A stretch of DNA of 59,488 nt from a virus. The DNA lies in IMG/VR virus record IMGVR_UViG_3300020165_000023, positions 1 to 59,488 of that record. One strand, given 5' to 3'. The notes below the pieces were generated by a model. That model saw nothing but the letters and a program-made list of their open reading frames with translations. It made no database searches and was not told where the DNA came from. The position numbers were made by a program, and so were the translations under genes. This document shows, one piece after another, positions 1 to 6,829 of the stretch (positions are counted from its first letter, which is position 1; the number at the start of each line of letters is the position of its first letter).

Positions 1-135
1 GAAGAACTTCGTGCGCTGCTACACGCAGACGAACAGCCTACGTGGGCAACCTGTCGTTACTTTGAACTTACACCAGACGGTGTTCCACGTTTCCCTGTTG
101 TAATTGACCACGGAATCGGCGAGCGTGCGGACTAA
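1..135 (+). CDS. C-terminal end of an upstream gene, possibly ATP-dependent DNA ligase
   Basis: The frame is open from the first base and ends at TAA 133-135, giving the last 44 residues of a protein whose start lies outside the window. The tail contains CRYFELTPDGVPRFPVVID. A 'YFE-T-DG--R-P' ending resembles the C-terminal OB-fold end of small phage ATP-dependent DNA ligases, but the resemblance is from memory and no catalytic motif is in view. It runs in the same direction as the next genes. Function is a weak inference; that it is coding is likely. Confidence 0.4.
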   Translation, partial: EELRALLHADEQPTWATCRYFELTPDGVPRFPVVIDHGIGERAD

Positions 136-155
136 AATAGGATAAATATTTCGCT

Positions 156-275
156 ATGGAAATACAGACAAAAACCATCGGTATTGTAACAGGAGGGTTT
201 GATCCCATTCACTCCGGGCATATCGACTATATTAAAGTAGCAACGCCTGTAGCGGCTTGCTTCTTTACGTTCTAA
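156..275 (+). pseudogene. Truncated nucleotidyltransferase (cytidylyltransferase-like) remnant
   Basis: ATG 156 opens a 39-codon frame whose residues 8-24 read IGIVTGGFDPIHSGHID. This is the first nucleotide-binding motif (GxFDxxHxGH) of the cytidylyltransferase/nucleotidyltransferase superfamily. After IKVA the frame continues for about ten unrelated residues to TAA 273-275. Family members usually need 120 residues or more, including a downstream helix and a second active-site motif, and there is no room for them before the next gene at 303. The most economical reading is an internal deletion that left the 5' end. An octamer one base off the late promoter (GATAAATA, 141-148) lies just upstream. 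It is either a fossil or a very short retained peptide. Confidence 0.6.
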
Positions 276-302
276 ACTAAACGGCTTTTGAAAGGATATA
301 TA

Positions 303-626
303 ATGGAAGCCCTACTCTTTTTTATCGCTGGTGCAATGACTGGCGCAGCTGCTAATAATCATTCACATTACGAAGAAACGTCACGTAGCAGCCGTGATGT
401 TGTCGAAGTTCCTGTCTATAATAACTGTGATGTTTGGTTCCAACATGACGTTGAACGTCTAAGCAACATGATCATCACCCGCAATTACCGTAACGAAGCT
501 GAGCATCTGTCTGGTCTCAATTTCTTCCGTAATAAATATGGTAATACTTCTTTCAACGTTTGTTACGATGCATTGGTTACAGCTCAGACTTTTGTTCCTG
601 TACCTGCTCCACGCTACGAGAAATAA
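303..626 (+). CDS. Small protein of unknown function with hydrophobic N-terminus
   Basis: This is a 107-residue protein that I do not recognise. The start at ATG 303 is preferred over TTG 288 because GAAAGGA lies about seven bases upstream. Residues 3-17 (ALLFFIAGAMTGAAA) are hydrophobic and could be a membrane anchor or signal-like segment. The rest is polar, rich in Asn, Tyr and Arg, with Cys in YNNCDVW and FNVCYD, and ends in a Pro-rich tail (VPVPAPRYEK). The stop TAA 624-626 overlaps the ATG of the next gene by one base, so the two are probably translationally coupled and form a small operon with gp33. Confidence 0.65.
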   Translation: MEALLFFIAGAMTGAAANNHSHYEETSRSSRDVVEVPVYNNCDVWFQHDVERLSNMIITRNYRNEAEHLSGLNFFRNKYGNTSFNVCYDALVTAQTFVPVPAPRYEK

Positions 627-862
627 TGGCTGATATTATCGAAAAGAAAATCATCAACAAGAAAATGTTTTCATCTCTTGTTGAAGAATATGTGTGGTCT
701 CACGACACGCCTTATATTGAGGCTGTCGTTGAGGTCTGCGCATCACGCGAGCTTGACCCTAGTCAAGTCGCCTCCTTGTTGAGCAATTCAATCAAGGATA
801 AAGTCGAGGCTGAAGCGATGGCCTTGAATTATTTGCCTAAGGTCAATGCGCTACCGCTCTAG
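626..862 (+). CDS. gp33: Late transcription co-activator gp33-like
   Basis: This 78-residue protein starts at ATG 626, overlapping the previous stop by one base. In T4, gp33 bridges host RNA polymerase and the gp45 sliding clamp so that the late sigma factor gp55 can work at TATAAATA promoters. The call rests on small size, position directly before gp32 as in T4-like phages, and the family-like pattern NKKMFSSLVEEYV, then YIEAVVEVC, then EAEAMALNYLPK with a short hydrophobic C-terminus (NALPL). The many late-promoter octamers in the window mean the phage must encode this system. gp55 and gp45 are not here. Confidence is moderate because the family is short and divergent. Confidence 0.68.
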   Translation: MADIIEKKIINKKMFSSLVEEYVWSHDTPYIEAVVEVCASRELDPSQVASLLSNSIKDKVEAEAMALNYLPKVNALPL

Positions 863-871
863 CCTTTTAGG

Positions 872-900
872 TTTACAATCGCTACATACTATGTTATACT
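872..900 (+). promoter_or_regulatory. Sigma70-like promoter for gp32
   Basis: TTTACA (872-877), a 17-base spacer, then TATACT (895-900) lie in the 80-base gap before gp32. This is a near-consensus host-type promoter and suggests early or middle expression, as expected for a replication protein. The gp32 ribosome site (AAGGAAAA) follows at about 931. Confidence 0.7.
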
Positions 901-942
901 AAACACACTGTAAATACTTCAGTTCAATACAAGGAAAATACA

Positions 943-1869
943 ATGGACTTCTCCTCTCTTAAAAGCGCTTCTTCCAAAGACTTTACCTCACTCGTTAACG
1001 CAGCACAAGATGCTGGTGGTGCAGCTACACAAAAGAAATCTTACGTTGACGAGCGTCAGTGGAAGCCAACTGTAGACAAGTCTGGTAACGGCTATGCAGT
1101 TATTCGCTTCCTTCCACAACCTGCTGGTGAGAAACTGCCATGGGCACGATACTGGGACCACGGTTTCCAGGGTCCAGGCGGTCAATGGTACATCGAAAAG
1201 TCTTTGACTTCTATCGGTCAGCCTGATCCGGTTGGTGAAGCAAACACCGCGCTTTGGAATACTGGTCGTGACGAAGATAAGGCACTTGCACGTGCTCGTA
1301 AGCGTCGCCTCCACTATGTAACCAACATCATGGTTATCGATGATCCTGATCACCCAGAGAACAACGGTAAGGTATTCCTTTACCAGTTCGGTAAAAAGAT
1401 CTATGAGAAGGTTATGAGCGCAATGCAGCCTGAGTTCAAGGACGAAACTCCTATGAACCCATTTGACTTTTGGACAGGCGCTAACTTTAAAATCAAGATC
1501 CGTAACGTCGAAGGTTACCGCAACTACGATCGTTCCGAGTTTGATTCGCCGTCAGTCTTGGCACCCGATGAAGCTCTTGAAGCTTTGTACAACACTCGGC
1601 TGTACTCACTGACGGAATGGGAAGACCCAACTAGCTACAAGACTTACGAAGAACTGCAGACTCGTTTCCAACAGGTGACTGGTGCTGGCATGTCTGAAGA
1701 GAAGCGTGAAGCTCTCTCCATGACTGCTGATGAAGCTCCTATCCCATCTGTGTCTGAGCCTGTCTTCCAGACTTCTTCTGTGCCTGAAGCTACTGTCGAC
1801 ACTACGCCAGCATCTGAAGATGATGGTGACGCACTTAGCTACTTTGAGAAACTGGCTCGCGATAGCTAA
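943..1869 (+). CDS. gp32: Single-stranded DNA-binding protein gp32
   Basis: This 308-residue protein (T4 gp32 is 301) coats ssDNA during replication, recombination and repair. Residues 1-20 (MDFSSLKSASSKDFTSLVNA) are the N-terminal cooperativity region. The OB-fold core follows, with WARYWDHGF, WYIEKSL and FDFWTGANFKIKIRN, where aromatics would stack on DNA. The C-terminal tail is acidic (SEDDGDALSYFEKL), as needed for contacts with other replication proteins. The protein has no cysteine at all. In T4 gp32 a His and three Cys bind zinc, and the matching loop here (residues 88-99) reads LTSIGQPDPVGE. It has its own promoter, and its stop abuts the stop of the convergent minus-strand gene. Confidence 0.93.
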   Translation: MDFSSLKSASSKDFTSLVNAAQDAGGAATQKKSYVDERQWKPTVDKSGNGYAVIRFLPQPAGEKLPWARYWDHGFQGPGGQWYIEKSLTSIGQPDPVGEANTALWNTGRDEDKALARARKRRLHYVTNIMVIDDPDHPENNGKVFLYQFGKKIYEKVMSAMQPEFKDETPMNPFDFWTGANFKIKIRNVEGYRNYDRSEFDSPSVLAPDEALEALYNTRLYSLTEWEDPTSYKTYEELQTRFQQVTGAGMSEEKREALSMTADEAPIPSVSEPVFQTSSVPEATVDTTPASEDDGDALSYFEKLARDS

Positions 1870-3990
1870 TTAGCGAACGTACTGATCAGCCAACATGGTA
1901 GCGTGCGGAGACATTGAAACTTCGTTCATTACTGTGGTGGACTGATTAAGCGTACTGTTGTTCTGTGTAGACGTATCAACCACAACGGTTGTAGACGCCG
2001 CAAGGTCATTGAGTTGGCTTTGCGGCGTTGCTATTTGTTCAGCTCGCATTGATACCGTACGTACATTGATATCACTCAGCTGACTTGCACCAGAAGAGAT
2101 TGCATTCAACTGATCCATTGCCACAACCAGTTCATCTAGTCGCAGAGACGGATCAAGCAAAGAAGGAATGTCTTTACCAAACAGTTTAGACTCACCTGTT
2201 GACAAGCTTTCGATCAGTGGAACCGCTTTCTGAATGTTCTTGATCAAACCTTTAAAGTCTGCATCACGTACATCAAATTTAATATCAGAGAACTTATTGA
2301 GTGCATCTGTGATAGACTCGAGGCCTGTAGATACCTTCTGTAGGTCGTCTACGTTGTCCGTGAGACTTGTGATAGCTTTGATTGGTGATTTATTACCGCT
2401 AAAGAAGTTAAAGATTTTTGCACTTATATCACCAAGAGCCGCAAAGTTTTTAGCAATTGTGAAAGCAGCAATACCACCAGAAATAGCAGTCATTACACCT
2501 AGGAATTTGGTAGCTTTACCTTCATCTGCCAACTCAGTGACTGTAAGAAGTTTAGATACGTTATCAACAATACGATCTGCAAAGCTTGTTTCACGGAACA
2601 TATCAATGGCTTGTGTGATTTGGTTGCCACCTTCACCAATAGCAAATGCTACCAAGCCGCCAGATAAGATACCCATATTCGTAGCAAATTGACCTACATC
2701 ACTTAATGGAATCTCGCTGATGCTCAACAACGTCATTACATTGTCTTTGATCCGATCTGCAAAGCTCGTTTCGCGGAAGATATCAACAGCCTGTGCTGCT
2801 TGACTAACACCTTCACCAAAAGCGAATGCAGTAAGACCAGCACCCAAACCACTCAATGCCAGTGCAACAGAACCGCCTTTAGCCAGCATTGAAAGATTGC
2901 CACCAGCTTCATTAGGAATACTAAGCAGCGTCAATACATTGTCTTTGATGTTTTGCGCCCAATTAGCAGAAGTGAAGTTGCCAATAGCATCACCTGCACC
3001 TGCTGCAATAGAACCAAGCCCAAACAAACCAATGCCTACACCCAGACCACCAAGAGCCAAAGCGACGGCACCACCTTCAAATAGCATGCTGAGGTTACCA
3101 CCAACAGCTTCTGGAATAGAAAGCAACGTAGCAACATTATCACGGATTGATTGAGCAAAGTTTGCATTGGTAAAGTTGGTAAGTGCATCGCTCAAACCGG
3201 CAATAGCAGAGCCGCCGCCGAAGATAGCAAGACCGAGGCCGATACCGCCAAGAGCTGTAGCTACAACAGCAACATCGCCAATACCGTCAACATCATTCTT
3301 GATAGCAAGAATCTGACCGACGTTTTCACGTACCGCTGCACCATCCAGTTCATTGACTGCAAAGAGCAAACCAGCGATACCTGCAGCACCAATGCCTACA
3401 CCTGCACCTGCTGCACCCAGACCGATACCAATACCACCTAAACCGAAACCAAGGCCTGCACCCAAACCTAGACCACCAGCAAGACGTGAAAGAAGACCTC
3501 CGCCTCCACCGCCAGATGTTGTGCCTGCATCTGTCACAGATACTTGTGCACTACCACGTTGCAAACGAGCTTTACGACGACGTTCAGCTTCATCCAGGGA
3601 ATCACCAGCAAGTGCATTAAAGAGTTTATCAAAACCGTTTGCACTGATATCACGCAACTCATAAAGAGTTTCGTTCATGCGATCGAATCCATCAAGCGTT
3701 ACATTATAGGCAGGTGATTCAAACATATCACCATTAGATAATGTTTCTTTTACCTGATCATTACCTTCTTCAAAGATAGTAGATACGTTATCGTTAACCG
3801 TCATGGCAGACGTCGAGATAAGACGAGAGATGCTTGCATCAAACGAAGCGGCGAGTGCAGTTGTAGTTACACCCATCACAGAACCGAAAGCTTCAGCCTG
3901 TTCCAATGCATTCTTCTTCAATGCCCGGTTAGTATTCCGGTTATTGAGTTTGAGACGATGGATTACGTCGTCTAATGTAGCATCTGCCAT
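1870..3990 (-). CDS. Tape-measure-like tail protein (gp29 position)
   Basis: This 706-residue protein is translated just after the gp26 frameshift ORF; its ATG is 3 bases past that stop. A glycine/alanine-rich hydrophobic core (about residues 155-500) holds roughly five tandem modules of about 65-70 residues. Each ends in a phrase such as RDNVATLLSIP, KDNVLTLLSIP, KDNVMTLLSIS or VDNVSKLLTV. The alternating hydrophobic and helical segments, the length, and the position directly after a chaperone-like frameshift gene all fit a tape-measure protein, which sets tail length and occupies the tube. T4 gp29 is 590 residues. I do not recognise close sequence similarity, so the role is inferred from context. 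The gene ends base-to-base against gp32. Confidence 0.55.
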   Translation of the reverse strand: MADATLDDVIHRLKLNNRNTNRALKKNALEQAEAFGSVMGVTTTALAASFDASISRLISTSAMTVNDNVSTIFEEGNDQVKETLSNGDMFESPAYNVTLDGFDRMNETLYELRDISANGFDKLFNALAGDSLDEAERRRKARLQRGSAQVSVTDAGTTSGGGGGGLLSRLAGGLGLGAGLGFGLGGIGIGLGAAGAGVGIGAAGIAGLLFAVNELDGAAVRENVGQILAIKNDVDGIGDVAVVATALGGIGLGLAIFGGGSAIAGLSDALTNFTNANFAQSIRDNVATLLSIPEAVGGNLSMLFEGGAVALALGGLGVGIGLFGLGSIAAGAGDAIGNFTSANWAQNIKDNVLTLLSIPNEAGGNLSMLAKGGSVALALSGLGAGLTAFAFGEGVSQAAQAVDIFRETSFADRIKDNVMTLLSISEIPLSDVGQFATNMGILSGGLVAFAIGEGGNQITQAIDMFRETSFADRIVDNVSKLLTVTELADEGKATKFLGVMTAISGGIAAFTIAKNFAALGDISAKIFNFFSGNKSPIKAITSLTDNVDDLQKVSTGLESITDALNKFSDIKFDVRDADFKGLIKNIQKAVPLIESLSTGESKLFGKDIPSLLDPSLRLDELVVAMDQLNAISSGASQLSDINVRTVSMRAEQIATPQSQLNDLAASTTVVVDTSTQNNSTLNQSTTVMNEVSMSPHATMLADQYVR

Positions 3991-3993
3991 TTC

Positions 3994-4182
3994 TTATCTC
4001 TTTTGCTTTTGTTTCTCTAATTCTTCTTCAAGATATTCATTAAGCAGCATGATGTAAATTTCTCTCTCCCACGGCACCATATTCTCTAGTTCACCTAATG
4101 AATATTTATGGTGTTGCATCAACTGGAAATTTGTCTTAAAGTAGTTGATGATCGAGTTATGAGAAAGAGCTATTGAAAAAAA
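3994..4182 (-). CDS. -1 frame extension of gp26 (gp51/T-domain-like)
   Basis: On the minus strand this frame has TGA at 4185-4183, immediately before the slippery run, and is then open to TAA 3996-3994. A -1 slip would add 60 residues (SIALSHNSIINYF onward) to gp26, giving a product of about 305 aa. The extension contains QLMQHHKYSLGELE and VPWEREIYIMLLNEY and ends in a charged helix (EEELEKQKQKR). This looks like the T part of tail-chaperone G/GT pairs and like small hub-assembly proteins at this place in T4-like phages. The first in-frame ATG (4119) has no ribosome site and would give only 41 residues, so independent translation is less likely. The TAA is 3 bases before the tape-measure ATG. 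Confidence 0.6.
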   Translation of the reverse strand, partial: FFSIALSHNSIINYFKTNFQLMQHHKYSLGELENMVPWEREIYIMLLNEYLEEELEKQKQKR

Positions 4183-4910
4183 TCATTGGTCCCCTTAAGT
4201 ACCAACTTATTGTCGTGTCCGCACGTATTACATTTCCACTCAATCGTATGTGACAATTCAGGAATCTGTGATACAAAGTCTTTGAGCAGGTTGAACTGAG
4301 CAGATGTAAACTGCTCGAGGAATGCTTTCATGTCGTCCATGCTATATTCAGATGCATCGATCTTGTCATCGTCACCGACCATGATATATTCGATACAAGA
4401 TACGATAGCCGAGAACATTGCATTAACTGCACGCTCTGATTGTGACTCAGAATCTTGTACTGTTGCATGAGCAACCAGGTTCTCATAAGACGGGTAACGC
4501 ATCTTTAAAGATACATCATCAGTAATCTTAATTACGTTCTTTGCTTTCTTAGTGATAGCAGGCGCTTCAATCTTATCAAAGGCGAGTGTGTGCTCTTGCT
4601 TACCGTCACAGCCATCTGCTTGACAGGAAAGCTGTACATCGATCGACTCACCAACAGACTTCGATCGAATCTGGAGGAACATGTATTCGATATCAAACGT
4701 TGCCAACTTATGCACTGTACCGCTATAACCAACCAAACAAGATTCAATCGTATTAGCAATGGTGTTAAGCATCATCTTTGGATCACCAGATTCCAAAGCT
4801 AGCATCATTACCTTCTCTTCCTTAACCAGGTAAGGTCGGTATGTGACTTCTTCGCCAGTAGAAGGGATTGTCAAAGTGTAGTTAACTGTATCATTAATTT
4901 TAGGTAACAT
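4170..4910 (-). CDS. gp26: Baseplate hub assembly protein gp26 (T4_baseplate family)
   Basis: This 246-residue protein (T4 gp26 is 208) takes part in assembling the central hub. The N-terminus has the family pattern TGEEVTYRPYLVKEEKVMML and, further on, FDIEYMFLQIRSKSVGE. It carries four zinc-ribbon-type cysteines in two pairs: SCQADGCDG and WKCNTCGHDN near the C-terminus. The start at ATG 4910 has GGAG upstream. The gene lies 16 bases after gp54 in the minus-strand operon. The last sense codons are GAT TTT TTT CAA TAG, so normal termination yields this product and a -1 slip on the T run yields a longer one. Confidence 0.8.
   Translation of the reverse strand: MLPKINDTVNYTLTIPSTGEEVTYRPYLVKEEKVMMLALESGDPKMMLNTIANTIESCLVGYSGTVHKLATFDIEYMFLQIRSKSVGESIDVQLSCQADGCDGKQEHTLAFDKIEAPAITKKAKNVIKITDDVSLKMRYPSYENLVAHATVQDSESQSERAVNAMFSAIVSCIEYIMVGDDDKIDASEYSMDDMKAFLEQFTSAQFNLLKDFVSQIPELSHTIEWKCNTCGHDNKLVLKGTNDFFQ
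4176..4196 (-). other. Putative programmed -1 ribosomal frameshift signal
   Basis: In the sense of the minus strand, an SD-like AAGGGG (4196-4191) is followed after 8 bases by seven T (4182-4176). In the gp26 frame this is T TTT TTT, a fitting X XXY YYZ slippery heptamer, and TAG follows two codons later. An internal SD upstream of a slippery run is known to stimulate -1 frameshifting in dnaX. The -1 frame is open for 60 codons. An ATG four bases after AAGGGG is in the third frame and stops after nine codons, so the SD does not serve an obvious start. Confidence 0.6.
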
Positions 4911-4926
4911 GATTTACTCCATTATG

Positions 4927-5670
4927 TTACTGAGCGGTTTCCCACCGAGTGTAAGCAATGTCAACAGTCATTTCAACAACTGTATCCTGGCTAGCATCTG
5001 CCAACTGGATCGACTGAATAGATTTAGGAAAAGCATCGATAAGCTTTACCTTATATATGCCTTTATTATCATTCTTATTTAGCTGCGAGATTGTAATGTC
5101 TCGTGCATACTGATTCTTATATGAAACTTCGTGAATGTCTGTACCAATGATGTTGTTCTGCCAGACATAGAAGTAAGTGAAAGCTGTGTAAGCGTTGTCG
5201 AGACGGAACGTCATGGTTACATCATCCTCAACAAAACCATATGGCATTGCTTGTGTTACCATACCGATTGTGCGGTCAATGGTTGTAATCTGACGACCAG
5301 GCATGTTAACACCTGTACAGAACAAAGATGTGCGACGTGCAGGGTTAATGTCAAGCTTAGGACCGAATGGAAGACCAAAGCGATTAGCCAGGTCGATTAC
5401 ACCCTGTGCTTGCTGAGTGATACCAACACGCTCGAGAACGGGATCAACAAAAGAACCGACCAAAGGAATGTCACGTACTTCTTGCAGAATGTTATCCAGA
5501 CCACCAAGAATATCAAAGTTAACCGGCTCAGAACCAGTCAGAATGTTAAACAGGTTACCAGATGCACCGGAAGAAATCATGGACTGCAACGGAGGTAGCT
5601 GTACTTCGAACCGGTCAGCCAATGCAAAACCAGAAGTGATGTTAGCTTTGAGTTCGTCGATCGAAGCCAT
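4927..5670 (-). CDS. gp54: Baseplate tail-tube initiator gp54-like
   Basis: This 247-residue protein (T4 gp54 is 320) has a tail-tube-like fold and would form the ring on the baseplate from which gp19 polymerises. The C-terminal half carries the tube-family pattern: FCTGVNMPGRQITTIDRTIG, then VTMTFRLDNAYTAFTYFYVW, then an ending with VVEMTVDIAYTRWE. The N-terminus (ADRFEVQLPP) is also tube-like. Its ATG overlaps the stop of the upstream gene by one base, and gp26 follows after 16 bases. It could instead be an unnamed tube-fold baseplate protein. gp48 lies on the other strand at 6830. Confidence 0.58.
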   Translation of the reverse strand: MASIDELKANITSGFALADRFEVQLPPLQSMISSGASGNLFNILTGSEPVNFDILGGLDNILQEVRDIPLVGSFVDPVLERVGITQQAQGVIDLANRFGLPFGPKLDINPARRTSLFCTGVNMPGRQITTIDRTIGMVTQAMPYGFVEDDVTMTFRLDNAYTAFTYFYVWQNNIIGTDIHEVSYKNQYARDITISQLNKNDNKGIYKVKLIDAFPKSIQSIQLADASQDTVVEMTVDIAYTRWETAQ

Positions 5671-6254
5671 TATACTGCCTTTCGTGAGTCAGCCCATACC
5701 GCTTTGGTACTGGACTTCTTAAAGTCTGCAATTGGTAGGAATGCAACTGTTTCCCAATCAGCAGGATTGATTGTACCGAACTGTGAACGCATGTGCTTGT
5801 CAAGATAGTGCTTAACACATGGCTCGAAGTATTTTGTCTTAGAAGATCGCTTAAGCATTTCGTACGTAGCTTTGAACCGAGTAGATTCATTATACTTTTT
5901 GTTGTTGGTCATATCCATCAGACCGTCAAGAAGCTTGGCACGTAGAACTGGTGGTAAGTAATGCAGGTTCAAACCGAGGAAACCATCTTTAGCTGGTCCA
6001 AGTACGATTACAAGCGGGAACCTATCATAGTAAGGCAGTGTGGCTTTGTGCTTAGGGTCGTAGAAGAACACACCCATCTTGCCAACCATTGGCTCACCCT
6101 TCTTGACTACATCCTTATCTCGAAGCAATGCACGACGGTTCATGCCACCAACACTTAAGTCGGAAACCTTATTACGGAACCAGTCAACAGAGCGGTTGAT
6201 CTTACCTTTATCACCACCACTCAGCTTACGCAGCTTATCGAAAATACCAGCCAT
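5670..6254 (-). CDS. Conserved T4-like protein, possibly DNA end protector gp2
   Basis: This 194-residue basic protein has the pattern GKMGVFFYDPKHKATLPYYD, RFPLVIVLGPAKDGFLGLNL, HYLPPVLRAKLLDGL and KTKYFEPCVKHYLDKHMRSQ, ending in ADSRKAV. I recall this pattern from T4-like genomes next to gp4, where it is sometimes labelled DNA end protector gp2. T4 gp2 is 274 residues, so the match is not certain. In T4, gp2 binds the packaged DNA ends and protects them from RecBCD, and it sits beside gene 4, consistent with this position. It has its own late promoter at the end of gp4, and its stop overlaps the gp54 start (TAATG). Confidence 0.5.
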   Translation of the reverse strand: MAGIFDKLRKLSGGDKGKINRSVDWFRNKVSDLSVGGMNRRALLRDKDVVKKGEPMVGKMGVFFYDPKHKATLPYYDRFPLVIVLGPAKDGFLGLNLHYLPPVLRAKLLDGLMDMTNNKKYNESTRFKATYEMLKRSSKTKYFEPCVKHYLDKHMRSQFGTINPADWETVAFLPIADFKKSSTKAVWADSRKAV

Positions 6255-6280
6255 TTAAACTCTCTTACTTGTTGTATATG

Positions 6281-6288
6281 TATTTATA
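6281..6288 (-). promoter_or_regulatory. Late promoter for the gp2-like/gp54/gp26/tape-measure operon
   Basis: TATAAATA on the minus strand lies about 27 bases upstream of ATG 6254. It contains the TAA stop (6286-6284) of gp4. Confidence 0.75.
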
Positions 6289-6778
6289 CACGACAGCCAA
6301 GACGTCTAAGATGATGCTCAGTCCAGATTTGGAACTGCCAGCCCTTCTTCTCACATACGTTCTTAGCTGCTTTCCACTTACTAGTATTCTTTATGTAAGC
6401 TAAGCCTTCAGTCAATAAGCGCTTCTTGTTCTTAGTCGTAGGTGCTTGTGTCTGTACTGCGGGTTTGATCTCAACAAGAATAACTTCATCTTCTTGTGTG
6501 ACAATAGTTAGATCAATAAAGTAACGGTGTGCACGGTTGTCAGTACCACACATATATGGAATAACAGTAATCTCTGAACCCCATGCTTTTACCCATGAAG
6601 CTTCTTCCATATACTTAAATGCTTGTTTCTCCCAACTAGAACGATAAACAACCGCTTTAGGATCGCCAATGTACTTGTCTGGATTTTTTACAGTATACTT
6701 GCCCTTATAGGTTTGGAAGCCTTTTTTGCCTCCTAACTTGGGAATACGCTTGAATGTCTTTTTTGGTCGACTGGCCAT
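6284..6778 (-). CDS. gp4: Head completion protein gp4
   Basis: This 164-residue basic protein (T4 gp4 is 150) acts after DNA packaging to make heads competent for tail joining. The family has a TnsA/restriction-endonuclease-like core. Visible elements are YRSSWEKQAFKYMEE, WGSEITVIPYMC, HRYFIDLTIV, EVILVEIKPA (D-(x)n-ExK nuclease-like residues) and KWKAAKNVCEKKGWQFQIW. The N-terminus is lysine-rich (RPKKTFKRIPKLGGKKGF). It is first in the minus-strand operon and is read from the late promoter at 6812-6819. Its stop codon is part of the next late promoter. Confidence 0.85.
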   Translation of the reverse strand: MASRPKKTFKRIPKLGGKKGFQTYKGKYTVKNPDKYIGDPKAVVYRSSWEKQAFKYMEEASWVKAWGSEITVIPYMCGTDNRAHRYFIDLTIVTQEDEVILVEIKPAVQTQAPTTKNKKRLLTEGLAYIKNTSKWKAAKNVCEKKGWQFQIWTEHHLRRLGCRV

Positions 6779-6788
6779 GTGAACTCGC

Positions 6789-6796
6789 TATAAATA
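6789..6796 (+). promoter_or_regulatory. Late promoter for gp48 operon
   Basis: Exact TATAAATA, 33 bases before ATG 6830. It interleaves with the divergent late promoter at 6812-6819, and both start sites would fall in the 15 bases between the two octamers. Confidence 0.78.
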
Positions 6797-6811
6797 AATA
6801 TAAACCAATTG

Positions 6812-6819
6812 TATTTATA
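6812..6819 (-). promoter_or_regulatory. Late promoter for gp4 operon
   Basis: Exact TATAAATA on the minus strand, 33 bases before ATG 6778 and mirror-symmetric to the plus-strand octamer at 6789-6796. Confidence 0.75.
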
Positions 6820-6829
6820 GGAACCTCAC

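Noticed and set aside
3353-3664. Plus-strand proline/arginine-rich frame
   Set aside because: It is the complement of the Gly/Ala-rich part of the tape-measure-like gene; Pro-rich sequence is what the reverse of Gly codons gives.
4103-4110. Minus-strand CATAAATA as a promoter for the tape-measure gene
   Set aside because: It lies inside the conserved HHKYS codons of the frameshift extension and is more than 100 bases from the next start, so chance is the simpler explanation.
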